DNA of 64,000 nt from Tritrichomonas musculus (lineage: Eukaryota; Parabasalia; Tritrichomonadida; Tritrichomonadidae). Of this stretch, positions 26,827 through 37,491 are shown one piece after another (positions within the stretch are counted from its first letter, which is position 1; each line of letters begins with the position of its first letter). A program made the translations under genes and the position numbers. The stretch lies in contig JAPFFF010000004.1 in the NCBI GenBank assembly GCA_039105265.1, positions 4,402,001 through 4,466,000 on the forward strand, read 5' to 3'. The notes beneath the pieces were generated by a model that was given only the letters and a program-made list of their open reading frames with translations, was not told where the DNA came from and made no database searches.

Positions 26827-27720
26827 CTATTTTCGAACATCATCAAATAGTTTTTGAAATTCGTAAAATTGTTCAAATTCTGGAAAATCTATTGATTCCA
26901 ACTTTCTAATGATATCTTTTTCATTTGAATTAAATGGAAGGTGAACAAATTCGTTAATTTTCTTTTTTTGATTTGCAATATTAATCATTGCTTTTAACTT
27001 ATTTTCAATTTTAGCCTCCCCACTTTTTCGGATAAAGTTAAAAGCTGTCACTAAAGAACATTCTGATGTTAAAGTTTCAATGATGTCAATTTGAGCTTCT
27101 GTATCTTCAACATCATTACCAATAAATCCATTATAAAATTGATATGCAGCTTTATAATTTTTTAATTTGACAATAAGATGGAATAAATAATATATTAATA
27201 TGTTTTTTTTGTTATCAATTTGAGAATCTGAAGGAAGTAGATCAACATCTTGAATAATATGCTTAAAAATATCATCCTTGCGTTTGGTAAATAAAATTAA
27301 TTTGTTGCTATCATCATTCACTTGTGTTTCAAGGGTATATACAAGTGAAAATAAGAAACAATGATCATTTGAAAAATCAAAAAGGGAAGCAAGGTTACCT
27401 ATTTTCTGGATCCATTCGCCAACTATTTGCTTAGTTCCGTTTGGACATTGTGAATTAGCAACTGCTGTTATTGCACAATATAGAACAGATTCACGGCGAG
27501 ATTTGTCTTTTTCATCATTCTCACCTTCTTCATCTAAAAACCTGTTTAGAATTTCAATGCTTAAAACAGAGTCATTTAATATTTTTGCAAAATCGGGATT
27601 CAATATTTTATAAAAAGGGGAATCTTCTGAATAACAATTTAATACTGATTCGAAACCAGATTGCTTAACCCAGCCATCAAATTTTTGCGAATAGTTAATG
27701 CTTGAGTCAGGCTGGATCAT
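26827..27720 (-). CDS. Helical host protein, unknown
   Basis: A 297-aa, predominantly alpha-helical protein. Helix pairs such as ILIYYLFHLIVKLKNYKAAYQ and SLVTAFNFIRKSG suggest a solenoid of the kind found in nuclear-pore, vesicle-coat or proteasome-lid proteins, but no repeat is clear enough to name. Acidic and lysine-rich loops separate the helices. Not recognised. Confidence 0.62.
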   Translation of the reverse strand: MIQPDSSINYSQKFDGWVKQSGFESVLNCYSEDSPFYKILNPDFAKILNDSVLSIEILNRFLDEEGENDEKDKSRRESVLYCAITAVANSQCPNGTKQIVGEWIQKIGNLASLFDFSNDHCFLFSLVYTLETQVNDDSNKLILFTKRKDDIFKHIIQDVDLLPSDSQIDNKKNILIYYLFHLIVKLKNYKAAYQFYNGFIGNDVEDTEAQIDIIETLTSECSLVTAFNFIRKSGEAKIENKLKAMINIANQKKKINEFVHLPFNSNEKDIIRKLESIDFPEFEQFYEFQKLFDDVRK

Positions 27721-28099
27721 TAAAGTAAATATAAGGTGGTTACAAATATGTAAATTGAAATAGCACTATGAAAAAAATCAATAAGTATTCAATTTTGCAA
27801 ACATAAAATAACTATATTTTTCTTGTATTCTTTTTCATAAAGTTACTATTTTTTTATAAAAAAAAATATTTTAATATTGTTAGGATATTTATATTGAGAT
27901 AAACACATTTTTTTTTTATTAATTATCATAAGAGTTATTATTTATCTAAGGATTACAAATACATATTTTTTCATGATTGAAAGTATCAACTATGATGATA
28001 AAAAGATGATTCAGAGTAAAAAATGGGAAATGGCTTTTATTACATATAATACTAATAATGTTACATAATAATCATATCAACTACTTTTTTCTTAATAAT
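27721..28099. other. Intergenic, nothing recognised
   Basis: AT-rich spacer between two reverse-strand genes, with poly-T and poly-A runs. No gene or motif could be supported. Confidence 0.5.
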
Positions 28100-29761
28100 T
28101 TATTTTTCTCTCTTTTTTATTGTATTATTTGCTTTGGTTGGTTTAATTATCTTCTTTGTTTTTCTAAATTTACTAACATCTATAGAAGGAATATCTAAGG
28201 TTGCTGGAGATTTGAATTTTGTCAGTTCAATATTATTACGGATTGGCCTCTTTGTTGCTTGTGGCTTTATTTTTTCCATTTTATCTTTGTTTGGAGGAGG
28301 CTCTAGCTGAGTATTAAGATTATTCAATGCCTTTTCATAAGATAATTGCTCTTTTTCCTTTTTTCTATCAAGTAATTCTAAAATACTCTGATTATGTTGT
28401 TCAAGGCACTCCTTTTCCCTTTCCTGCCTTTCACTAATTGCTTGATATCTGATCATTACTGCATCACTCATCTTCTTCTCAGCTTCTTTTGTCTCAACCT
28501 GCTGGAGATCATCAGCTTGTTTTTTCAAATGTTTCGCCCGATCAAATAATTTTGCCATTGCAAACTGATTTTCTGCTTTTCTAAGATTTATTAGATTTTG
28601 TGAAGGTTTGTTGTATCTTTGTATGAAAACTTGATCATTGCATTCTGCTTGGAAAAGATCAATTTCTTTTTGATGCCTATCTTCCATTGCTTTTTGTGTT
28701 TGCTCTTGTTCTTGAAGTTTTTTCTCTCTCTCAGCGTTCCAGTCTGAAAGAAACGCTTCATGCCTCTCTTTAACTTTTCTGATCTTTTCCTCAACTTGCT
28801 CTTTTCTCATTTTTTCACGAGATTCTGAATCATCTTGATTAAGAAGATCGGTCAATGTCTCAAGATAAGTTTCAAGCTCTTCAGCCTTTTTGTAATCGCC
28901 ACGTTCTGCAGCATCAAGCTGAAAACGTGATATATAATTACGAATTGGCTGATGATAGCATTCATCAGGAAGTTTCTTTTCTTTCATCATAATATTTATT
29001 TGATCCAAAATTTCATCGTCAGAATAAGATGGTAATGACTCTGTCTGAGGTTTCATTCGTCGTCCAGTACTTCCTTTTGGTTTCTTTGGAGGTTTAACGA
29101 CATTAGAAATTTCTGTTATCATCATCATTGATTGATCCTTGCTTTTATCTTGGTCATTTGATTTTTCTTCTTCATCAGAGTCTTCATTAGAATTATCATC
29201 TCCTTGCTCATCTTTTTCACTGTCGGAATCGCTGCTTCCTTTATCACTATTGCTTTCTTCTTTGTCGCTATCCTTTTCTTCCTTTTCACTATCGCTTTCT
29301 TCCTTATCGCTATCTTTTTCTTCTTTATCACTATTTTTTTCTTCCTTTTCACTATCGCTTTCTTCCTTATCACTATCCTTTTCTTCCTTATCACTATTGC
29401 TTTCGTCTTTATCGCTATTACTTTTTTCTTTTTCACTATCATTCTCTTCGCTGTCGCTGTTCTTTTCTTCTTTATCTCTATCACTTTCTTCTTTGTCGCT
29501 ATCGTCGTTTTTGGCTTTAGATGATGTTCCTGTCTCACTATCATTTTCATCAGAATCTGTTTTATCGGACTTTCCTCCAAGAAGTTTATTGGCCATATTT
29601 TCTCCAGCATCTTCTAGAGTTCCAGTAACACTACCATTTTCATCTGAATTATTATCACCATCTGAATCAGAACTGTTATCATCATCGTCTAGTTTGAGTT
29701 GTGCATTTTCTCCTTCATCGCCTGAAGCATTTGTATCTTGATGTTCTTCGTCTGAGCTCAT
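28100..29761 (-). CDS. Acidic repeat and coiled-coil protein
   Basis: A 553-aa host protein in three parts. Residues 1-90 are acidic. About 90-175 is a coding minisatellite of SDKEE/DSDKEES units, giving a strongly negative, serine-rich stretch that casein kinase 2 could phosphorylate. From about 245 there is a helical domain (GDYKKAEELETYLETL) and a long coiled coil to about 490. The C-terminus is basic (KKIIKPTKANNTIKKREK). This layout is common in trichomonad cytoskeletal or nuclear proteins; the exact role is unknown. Confidence 0.72.
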   Translation of the reverse strand: MSSDEEHQDTNASGDEGENAQLKLDDDDNSSDSDGDNNSDENGSVTGTLEDAGENMANKLLGGKSDKTDSDENDSETGTSSKAKNDDSDKEESDRDKEEKNSDSEENDSEKEKSNSDKDESNSDKEEKDSDKEESDSEKEEKNSDKEEKDSDKEESDSEKEEKDSDKEESNSDKGSSDSDSEKDEQGDDNSNEDSDEEEKSNDQDKSKDQSMMMITEISNVVKPPKKPKGSTGRRMKPQTESLPSYSDDEILDQINIMMKEKKLPDECYHQPIRNYISRFQLDAAERGDYKKAEELETYLETLTDLLNQDDSESREKMRKEQVEEKIRKVKERHEAFLSDWNAEREKKLQEQEQTQKAMEDRHQKEIDLFQAECNDQVFIQRYNKPSQNLINLRKAENQFAMAKLFDRAKHLKKQADDLQQVETKEAEKKMSDAVMIRYQAISERQEREKECLEQHNQSILELLDRKKEKEQLSYEKALNNLNTQLEPPPNKDKMEKIKPQATKRPIRNNIELTKFKSPATLDIPSIDVSKFRKTKKIIKPTKANNTIKKREK

Positions 29762-30141
29762 TTGCTATTTTTTGGGTATAGAAATGTTATAACGTACATT
29801 TTTCAAAGAAGTACGTTTACAGTTTGCTTTTCAAATTTAACTTAAAATTTTGAAAAAAAAAAAATCTTTATCATCAATGAAATTCAATGTTAAATTCCAT
29901 GATTAGTATAGGAAAATCGTCTAATATGATGCAAATTAACATTTTGCTTGTTTCTTACATGAGTATTTTAAACAAATTATTGAAATTCAATATTTGAAAA
30001 AATAAAAAAGAATTATTCTGTGAAATACGAATACTTCCATAATGCTATTATATATCTATATTAAGTTATCAATATGATTCATTTACCAAATCAAAAAAAA
30101 TTTTGTTCGACCAAATAAGATTTGATTTTTAAATTTCGAAA
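29762..30141. other. Divergent intergenic region
   Basis: The control region for the acidic coiled-coil gene and the secreted-type protein at 30142. It contains an inverted pair of AACGTAC heptamers near the first gene, reported separately. Otherwise AT-rich. Confidence 0.5.
29791..29817. promoter_or_regulatory. Inverted AACGTAC ... GTACGTT pair
   Basis: AACGTAC at 29791-29797 and GTACGTT at 29811-29817 form a perfect 7-bp inverted repeat with a 13-bp gap, 30-56 bases upstream of the acidic-protein start. The same heptamer recurs upstream of the 32457-34223 gene. It is probably a binding site for a dimeric or paired Myb-type factor. Confidence 0.45.
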
Positions 30142-31344
30142 ATGTTTTTATTGCTCTTAAATTATCTACTTGGAATATGCTTATGTAAGCCGATAGAAGG
30201 TGTTCCTGTTCCTATGGAAATATTGTCTCTTGACTCATATTATGAAAGACGTGAAAAAATTGATTCAGATGGTATTTTTATTGTTTATCAAACAAATACA
30301 ACTGGTGCATCAAAAAACGATATCACTGACATCTTTCAAAGTGGAGCAGAAATTGCCGCAGCATTTGTTAGGAATGGTCTTCTTTTTGGCATCGTCTATG
30401 ACCAAAAAGTCAAGTATAATCGTGTTGTTTGTTATTATCCAGGAATACCAGAAGGATACTTTCGCGTTCATAAATATATGATACCTGCTCAAGTTGCAAC
30501 TAAAATCCTTCACCTTGCTTCGCGAACTTTAAAACAAATCCGCCGAAATCGAAAAGAAGAAAAAAATCCTGGTATTGCTCGAATTAAAAATGAACTTCGA
30601 AGCGTCCGTAAACTACTCAAAACGACAGCTGATGAGGAAAAGAGGAATAACTTACTTCAAACTAAAGAAGATTTAATCAACGAATTTCTTGAATCTATTC
30701 CTGATGAAAAGCGTGAAGCTCGTCTCTTAAAGCTTAAAAATAAAGACATAATTGATAAAAATGATCGTAAAAAAGCAAATGAAGCTGTACATGAATTAAA
30801 AAAAAAATACCAAAAAAATGATGCATCAAAAAATGATGAATTGAAAAAGTTTATTGATAAACTTCGAGCATCTTGGAAAAGTTCTCGTATTGATGAATCT
30901 GAGCATAATGTAGAAGAAGAACTTACTAAGTTAAGATTTGAACGAAAACAACGTCAAGAAGAAATGGAGGACGATTCTGAAGAAGTTGAACAGCTTTATC
31001 GTTTATTTAATGGCTTAAAGACAGTAGCTGGACCTGATGAAGATCTTGGTGAAATTGATCAGCGACTTGAAATGATGAAAAAAATTCGACAAAGGAGACA
31101 TGAACGTCAGAAAAAAGAAGGAACTTATAGGCCAAGAAACGCAAGAGGAGAGTATTTGTACGATGATCCTGGTATTAGAACAAGTGTCGATGATGCTACA
31201 AATGTTGGTCTTGAGGATATTGATCTTACTCCTATAAAGAACAAGAGAGAAGAAGATGAGAGAAAGAAAAAGGAAATATCAAAAGATAAAAGACCGCCTG
31301 AAATAAATGATGAGATGATTGAAGGACAATATGAAGGTTTATAA
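30142..31344 (+). CDS. Charged protein with N-terminal signal peptide
   Basis: A 400-aa protein. Residues 1-15 (MFLLLLNYLLGICLC) look like a cleavable signal peptide. Residues 16-120 form an unrecognised globular domain, and 130-400 are highly charged coiled coil with many Lys, Arg and Glu. The stop is followed by a poly-T-rich stretch. Secretion or ER retention are both possible; there is no KDEL-type end. A coiled-coil secreted protein of a parasite could act at the cell surface, but that is only inference. Confidence 0.65.
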   Translation: MFLLLLNYLLGICLCKPIEGVPVPMEILSLDSYYERREKIDSDGIFIVYQTNTTGASKNDITDIFQSGAEIAAAFVRNGLLFGIVYDQKVKYNRVVCYYPGIPEGYFRVHKYMIPAQVATKILHLASRTLKQIRRNRKEEKNPGIARIKNELRSVRKLLKTTADEEKRNNLLQTKEDLINEFLESIPDEKREARLLKLKNKDIIDKNDRKKANEAVHELKKKYQKNDASKNDELKKFIDKLRASWKSSRIDESEHNVEEELTKLRFERKQRQEEMEDDSEEVEQLYRLFNGLKTVAGPDEDLGEIDQRLEMMKKIRQRRHERQKKEGTYRPRNARGEYLYDDPGIRTSVDDATNVGLEDIDLTPIKNKREEDERKKKEISKDKRPPEINDEMIEGQYEGL

Positions 31345-31625
31345 TTGATTCCTGTTTTATTTGTTTTAATAGTTATCTTCAATGTTTGGAATTATAAAAA
31401 AATGAACTTCACTTTTCTTTCAATTTTTTTTTTTTTTTTTTCAATTTTACAAAAAATAAAATTATAAGAATTAATGACTTTTTGCTGCTCGCTTTATGGT
31501 TATAATTGTATAAAAGGTTAATAAGGTTTTGACTAGTTATTGATGATAATCAAAATATTGTAAAAGATCTATTTACATTTAATTTTATTATTAATTTATT
31601 TATAAACATAAAAAAGAATAATTAT

Positions 31626-32180
31626 TTATAATTCACCGCATTGAGTAACGATAACTTTGATTGTTGGAGTATCTGTATTTGGTAAGACTGGAACGCTTTC
31701 TATGTTTCTAACCGTGAGCATGCCGCTTATAACTTTCCCAAAAGCTACATACTTTCCATCTAGTTCTTCAACATTTGAAGTTGTTATAAAAAATTGAGAT
31801 CCATTTGTGTTGGGTCCAGTATTTGCCATACCAACAATTCCTGCTTCACTAAAAGAGAAAGCAGATTTTTCATCAGCAAAAGTAAATCCATAAATTGACA
31901 TTATTCCTGTTCCATCATTTCTCTCAACATCACCACCTTGGACCATAAATCCTGGTACAATTCTGTGCATTCGAGTATCTTTATATCCAAGAGGTGTGCC
32001 TCTCGGCCTGTATTCCCCTGTACAAAGTTGCCTGAAATTCTCACATGTTCTAGGACATATGTCTGGGCGGAGCTCAATTACAACACGGCCAATTGGACGA
32101 TCTGCAATACTAAAATCTAAAAATACTCTAGGGCCTGCCCATCCTGGCTCTGGTTTTATTCTTTCTGTTTCTTTGCTCAT
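31626..32180 (-). CDS. PPIH: Cyclophilin, PPIH-type peptidyl-prolyl isomerase
   Basis: A 184-aa cyclophilin. Active-site phrases are clear: FRQLCTGEYR, HRIVPGFMVQGGD, ANTGPNTNGSQFFIT and LDGKYVAFGKV. Tyr replaces the Trp that usually binds cyclosporin. The C-terminus (RNIESVPVLPN ... VTQCGEL) follows the human PPIH/USA-CYP ending rather than cytosolic CypA, so this is probably the cyclophilin of the U4/U6 snRNP. The start is ATG 32180; an upstream TTG would add seven residues across the promoter motif and is rejected. Trichomonads do have spliceosomes. Confidence 0.93.
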   Translation of the reverse strand: MSKETERIKPEPGWAGPRVFLDFSIADRPIGRVVIELRPDICPRTCENFRQLCTGEYRPRGTPLGYKDTRMHRIVPGFMVQGGDVERNDGTGIMSIYGFTFADEKSAFSFSEAGIVGMANTGPNTNGSQFFITTSNVEELDGKYVAFGKVISGMLTVRNIESVPVLPNTDTPTIKVIVTQCGEL

Positions 32181-32186
32181 TTTAAT

Positions 32187-32194
32187 TATCGTTA
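32187..32194 (-). promoter_or_regulatory. TAACGATA Myb-type element upstream of cyclophilin
   Basis: A perfect TAACGATA on the coding strand, six bases before the ATG. This octamer matches the Myb recognition element described in T. vaginalis promoters. It is part of the 14-bp block shared with 21910-21923. Confidence 0.55.
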
Positions 32195-32456
32195 TGGCCA
32201 ATTTTAGCCTTTACATAATTACAATTTCTCCCTTTCAAGCTCTTATACATCATTTAATCAGATTTTTTAGATTATGAATGATCTGCATTTCAAATTCAAA
32301 TCACATCTGAGTTCCATATTTTGTATAAGCCATCATAAATATTTTTGAAATATTATAATGAAACATTAACAAAAAGAAAAGAAAGTAAAACAATATTTTC
32401 TTTTTAATCACAAAAAAATAAATAAATTTTCTCTATTTCAATCAATTCTGTGAATT

Positions 32457-34223
32457 CTAATCAGATTCGATAATAGTATCTACTTGAGATTTGGATAAAT
32501 CCATAGAAATATCCTTCTTTCTATTTTTAATTCTATTTTCACTTTCATTATCGTCATTATAATTGTCATTTCTCCTTCGACTTCTGCCGCCTTTATTTGA
32601 TCGATTAGATCTTCCATTTGAAAGAGATGAAGAGCTTCTGCTTCTTTCATCTTTTTCGTATTGAGATGTTTTCTGTGAAGTTTCGCTGGTAGTAAAACCA
32701 ACATCATGATGAAGATCAACATCAATTCCAACATTTCTTTTCTTACTTGATTTTTGTCCTGTTGTTGAAGATATAACAGATTCACTTACAAAACTAGGAG
32801 CAGCCGAAGATGAATCTCTTTCATGATTTCTTGATTTTGACCTTCTTCGACTCGAACTAGATTGGCTCATTGAATCTTCATTAGAATCTGTAAAAATATG
32901 AATTTTTGAAGCTCTTTTAGCAACAGAACGATCTGAATATGAAATCGAATAATTATCATCATCTTCTTCTTCTTCATTTGAATACCTTCGTCGTCGTCTT
33001 CTAGACCTTTTGTGAGATCTACTACTACTTCGACTACTGCTCTCTGAGTTCATCCTCGTGGATGGTGAAAAAAATGATTCTGAAACAGTAACAGTTGATG
33101 ACGATGGTAAAAAATATGGGGCGCCATCGTCACTTCCTTCATTGTCAAGATTGTGATGTTTGTGAAGATGAACTTTAGTTTTCAATTTACGTGCCTCTTT
33201 GAATGTTTGTGAAATCGATGATTCGTAGGATCCTGGTTCTGATATTGAATTAAAAGAGCTAGAGAGTTCCGAATGCCTTGTCGTGTCAGCTTGATAATCG
33301 GTGTATTGGCTATCTAATATAGTTGAAAGCCCATCTTTATCAACAGAGTCGGGTTCGGTAATAGCATTGAGAAAGCTTGATGATGTTTGAATATCATTCG
33401 CATAATTTATGGGATTATTCGGAGGGCTTTTGTTAGGATTAAATTCTGAGTCGTTGTCTAAAAAGCTTGTTGTATCATTCGCAACAGAGCTCCATACATC
33501 AAACTGCCGGCTTTTAAGTTCTGGAACTTGTCTATTTGAAGTATTTGCTTGGCCACTTTGTCTATTTTTTGAGCCAGCATTAATTAATGAAGAACCTACT
33601 TCATTTATTGTTGATGAAACTTCTAAATATTCTGAATTTACCTCCAAACGGCTTGGATGATCGCTTACTGTGGTCGAAAAGTTTTCATCTTGTGCATTTC
33701 GATGAGCATTTCGTCCAAGAAGTGTTGGTTCTGCTATGTCGAGTATAGGTTGTGGTACCCTGATACGATATAAGGGATAAACTTTTGAGTAAAGAAGTGG
33801 GTCATTGTTTTTATATAAGTTTAGTATACGAGAAATATATGCTTCACGAGAAAGACTTGCTGGAACGCTATCCATAAACGAAATCATATTTGCATAGGCA
33901 ACTTTATCGATATGTGTTGATAGAAACTTAGCTTCGTTAAAGGTATGAACGATTGCATAAAATTGAGTAATAGGTGGATTCTTTACTTGCAAAGAAATTA
34001 CAAAAAAGTTTTTTAATTGCCAAAATTTTAAGTTTCGATTGCTACCGCACGTGAAAAAGCAAAAATAACTTACTGAGAGCGCTTGAGATTGAACAATTGA
34101 TGAGTGATTGAGAGAGTCTGAGAAAAGAGGGCTTGTAGAATTCATACTTATTATGAATTGTTCCTGATTCTCTTTGTTGTGTAAGTATGATTGAATGGAA
34201 GAAGAAGAGGAAGAATTACCCAT
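32457..34223 (-). CDS. Serine-rich host protein, unknown
   Basis: A 588-aa protein starting at ATG 34223. MGNSSSSSS at the N-terminus is a good myristoylation candidate. Residues 45-170 are a folded domain (KNFFVISLQV, IVHTFNEAKFL) of unknown family. From about 190 the protein is Ser, Asn and Asp-rich, with RS and SRRRR patches near 395-510 resembling splicing-factor or nuclear-speckle proteins. The two readings (membrane-tethered or nuclear) conflict, and I cannot decide. Several AACGTAC motifs lie upstream. Confidence 0.65.
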   Translation of the reverse strand: MGNSSSSSSIQSYLHNKENQEQFIISMNSTSPLFSDSLNHSSIVQSQALSVSYFCFFTCGSNRNLKFWQLKNFFVISLQVKNPPITQFYAIVHTFNEAKFLSTHIDKVAYANMISFMDSVPASLSREAYISRILNLYKNNDPLLYSKVYPLYRIRVPQPILDIAEPTLLGRNAHRNAQDENFSTTVSDHPSRLEVNSEYLEVSSTINEVGSSLINAGSKNRQSGQANTSNRQVPELKSRQFDVWSSVANDTTSFLDNDSEFNPNKSPPNNPINYANDIQTSSSFLNAITEPDSVDKDGLSTILDSQYTDYQADTTRHSELSSSFNSISEPGSYESSISQTFKEARKLKTKVHLHKHHNLDNEGSDDGAPYFLPSSSTVTVSESFFSPSTRMNSESSSRSSSRSHKRSRRRRRRYSNEEEEDDDNYSISYSDRSVAKRASKIHIFTDSNEDSMSQSSSSRRRSKSRNHERDSSSAAPSFVSESVISSTTGQKSSKKRNVGIDVDLHHDVGFTTSETSQKTSQYEKDERSRSSSSLSNGRSNRSNKGGRSRRRNDNYNDDNESENRIKNRKKDISMDLSKSQVDTIIESD

Positions 34224-34569
34224 TTCTTTTGACAAAATATGGTAAAAAAGAAGGTGAATTTGTGTACGTTAAAGTAATAAAAACTTTCATCATCGAAAAC
34301 AATACTATAATGATTTTTATTTGCATTGTAGTAAATATGCTGATTATTGCATTGTTCTAATTATTTTTGCTTATGAAAAAAAAAGGCGTCTTATCAAGAA
34401 AAATGAGTAAAATCATAAGATATCAAAAAAGTTACGTTTAAAAACGTATTTAACGTACAAATTTTAAATTTTCTCAAAATTTTTTCAACAAATTTGCTTG
34501 TTTTTTTTTTTAACAATCTGAACCCAAAATTATTATTCATTGATTTAAACCAATTATGAAAAGAAAAGC
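34224..34569. other. Upstream region of the serine-rich gene
   Basis: Contains GTACGTT at 34264-34270 and AACGTAC at 34452-34458, with GTTACGTTT at 34431 and AACGTAT at 34443 between. No gene is visible. Confidence 0.5.
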
Positions 34570-37209
34570 TAAGGATGTCGATTTGGGCAATTTGATTTTT
34601 TTTTGGGCAAACGGTTTTGGGCAGAGAGTTTCATAAAAAAAAATGGGAGAGCAGGGGTATAAAAAAAAAAACATAATTCGAAAAATCGAACCTGGAACTT
34701 CTCAATTTTCGCAAACACTAGAATCAATCAATCAATCTCAATCCAAATTTTGGAATGAATTTCCCAAAAACGAGATTGGTCAGCTTTGTAAGAGTTTTAA
34801 TTCTCTCTTACAAACTTGTATCAATTCAAATTGAGATTTAATTTCAGAGATTTTAAGATGTTCAATTGAAAGCGATTTATCAGTCGTTTTAAACAGATGA
34901 TTTGCTTACAACTGATTAATTAAATCATCGATATGATCCAACAATCAATGATCAGCCGATAAGTTAACTAACAAGAAGGCAGCATACAATTTATGAATTT
35001 TACTTTTAATTATAAATAAAAGTGAAAATATGGCATGTAAAGAGATGACAAAAACTTTTGTTAGCCAACTGGAATCCTAGATATTTAAAAAACAGCGATT
35101 CTATCTTCTCAGAAAATACCAACTTTTTCAATTGTTTTATAAAAAATAAACTACATTTTTCATGATATAAAAAATAACTTTTTGATGGAATTGAATAATA
35201 AGAAATATTTTGAGAGAAAAAATTCACTTATTTCTGAGACTTGAAAATAGAGATTTTAAACGCCAAATCCTCTGAATTTTTTGAGATCTCATTACAATTA
35301 TTTGAGTGTTGGAAAGTCTCTAGAAATAAACTAAGATTTCTCAGAAAAATTCAGAAGAATCTTTGATGATGAAAAATGAAATCATAATTTAATTGAAAAT
35401 TTAGATTTAGTTTTTATTGAATTTTTTTATTTATATGTTTGTTAAAAACCATTAAAATTGCTTTTATCTTGAAAGATAAAAGATAAAAATCGGTAACATT
35501 GGGATATTATATATAGGTCTTAAAAAGCATGTTGCTTTTTACTAAAATTTATTTTTCGAAAATATTGGAATAATTGACCTTTATGGTAAAATATTTTCAT
35601 GAACCAATTGATTTTCTAAAAATCATTTTATCTTTTTATCAAACAATTTAAAACCATTTCAAATTTTAAAACATTTTATCTTTTTTATCAAACAATTTAA
35701 TTGCATCATTCTTCATTAATAATATATTAGATAATTATCATAATATTAATTAAATTTTAAAAAATTAATTCATATTTAAAATATAAAGATATGATTATTT
35801 TAAATTGAGAGGGAGGTAATGTTTTTTGAACAAGGTTTATTGTATTTGATTCAAATATTGAGAATTCATTCAATTTATTACTATCTCGAATTTTTTAAAA
35901 AGAAGCATAAATAAAGTCGATTAGATGATTTCGCTCTTATTTGATAAAAGGTACAATACGACTGATAATTTAAATCGCTTTCTTTGAAACATATATGTAA
36001 TTCGAATTAAAGATTTTTTTTGATTGAAGCGAAAAATAGTCATTTTGAAAACGGGAGATAACTTTAACAGCTTGAATTTGATTATAGTTTTGGTTATGTT
36101 TGAAATAAAAAATGAAATTCATCAGAACGTTTTCTATATTTTTAATTCAAACAATACTCAATTTTTGAATTATTCTCCAAAAAAAACTATATATCATATC
36201 AAGATCATTATGAATTGATGAAAAATGAATAAAATAAAAAATTAATATATTAATTATATTTATAAAACTGAAAATAAAGGATTTATTTTAATCTCTTTTA
36301 GAAATATTCATAGATAATTAATTCTGGTAATCAGAAAAAATTTTATTTTCATTGAAAAAAAATTGAATGAATAATTGAGAGTTGAAAATCCCTACTTGAA
36401 AAAATAAACTAAGTTTTTAAATTCTCGCGTTTGATAAGAAATTTTTTTGTAATATCTCAATTAATATATGACAAAAATTAATTTTATTATTAATATAGCA
36501 TTTATATATTAATTATTATATAGAATGCTAAACAAATAATAAATAATATTTTTAATTATTAAGATATTATAATTTTAAATTGAATGTTTAGAGAAAAATT
36601 AAAAACAACGATTAAAAAGCTCAGAAAAAATAATTGTATGAAATTAAAGCACAATTCAAATGCTGAATATATCAATATTTCCTTATCTTACTTTCAAAAT
36701 GCATAAAATTTTCATTATTTATTATCTATTTAAAATAAAACATTTATATAACCAAAAAAAGTATAAAAAGACATTTTTCATTATTTCCCAAAAACCGTTT
36801 GCCCAAGAATGGGCAGACACTTTTTGGGCAAATAAACCTTAGAAATTAAATGTAAACTACACAATTTTGGGCAATTTGGGCTTTGGGCAATGGGCACATA
36901 AACCATAGAAAATTCTGAGAAAAATCGGTTATTGCCCAAAGCACCGACATGTTTTGAATTTTTTTTATTAATTCAATTTTTTATAACTTTTTCAAAACTA
37001 TATATTTAAACAATCAAATAATTAAATAAAAATATTATTAGCAATACTCAAAAAGTTTACAATTAATATCAAAAAAATTGATTTATTATAATGAATATTT
37101 TGCATGAGTTTATTCAATTTTGTATTTTAATAATTTCCCTCTTACCCAAATATAAAAAGGCAATGGGTTGGGCTGCCCAAAGCCAAATTGCCCAAAACCG
37201 ACATCCTTA
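34570..37209. mobile_element. 2.6-kb inverted-repeat element rich in TTGGGCAA
   Basis: The outer ends are inverted: TAAGGATGTCG at 34570-34580 and its complement at 37199-37209, each continuing into TTTGGGCAATTTG-type sequence. Further TTGGGCA blocks lie at 34607-34625 and 36787-36950, the latter including another inverted copy ending in CCGACATG, so a smaller nested unit may exist. The interior is AT-rich; the only open frame of note is 63 codons at 34643 and is not convincing. It is probably an old non-autonomous transposon. No target duplication is clear. Confidence 0.6.
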
Positions 37210-37471
37210 GGGTAAATAAAGCTATTTGAGATGAATTTACAAATATTTTTATAATCACAATTTTTTGTTTTATTATTTTATGTTAACATTTTTTAAAACT
37301 AAAAAATCATCATTATCTTTATTAAAATAAAATATTTATGTATATAAAGTATATATATTATATATTAAAATCTATTATTAAATAAAAATATCAATAAATT
37401 TTAATATATGCATTTTTCAGAAAGATAATTTGATTTAAATTACTTGAACAACTTAAAATCAAATTTTGAAT

Positions 37472-37477
37472 TCATTT
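37472..37477 (+). promoter_or_regulatory. Initiator-like TCATTT
   Basis: TTCATTTTA lies 15-20 bases before ATG 37492 and fits the trichomonad initiator consensus TCAYTW with a normal short leader. Confidence 0.5.
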
Positions 37478-37491
37478 TATAAAACTTTATT

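Noticed and set aside
29139-29741. Long serine/leucine-rich forward frame opposite the acidic coiled-coil gene
   Set aside because: It is the antisense of the SDKEE minisatellite and has only the composition that the repeat forces on it.
32181-32201. N-terminal extension of cyclophilin
   Set aside because: It starts at TTG and reads through the TAACGATA element; the ATG at 32180 gives the expected length.
33950-34080. Possible intron in the serine-rich gene (GTAAGT on the coding strand near 34070)
   Set aside because: The trichomonad 3' splice consensus ACTAACACACAG is absent and the frame stays open through the region.
34643-34834. 63-codon frame inside the 2.6-kb element
   Set aside because: Short, adjacent to repeat sequence, no motif and no clear upstream signal.
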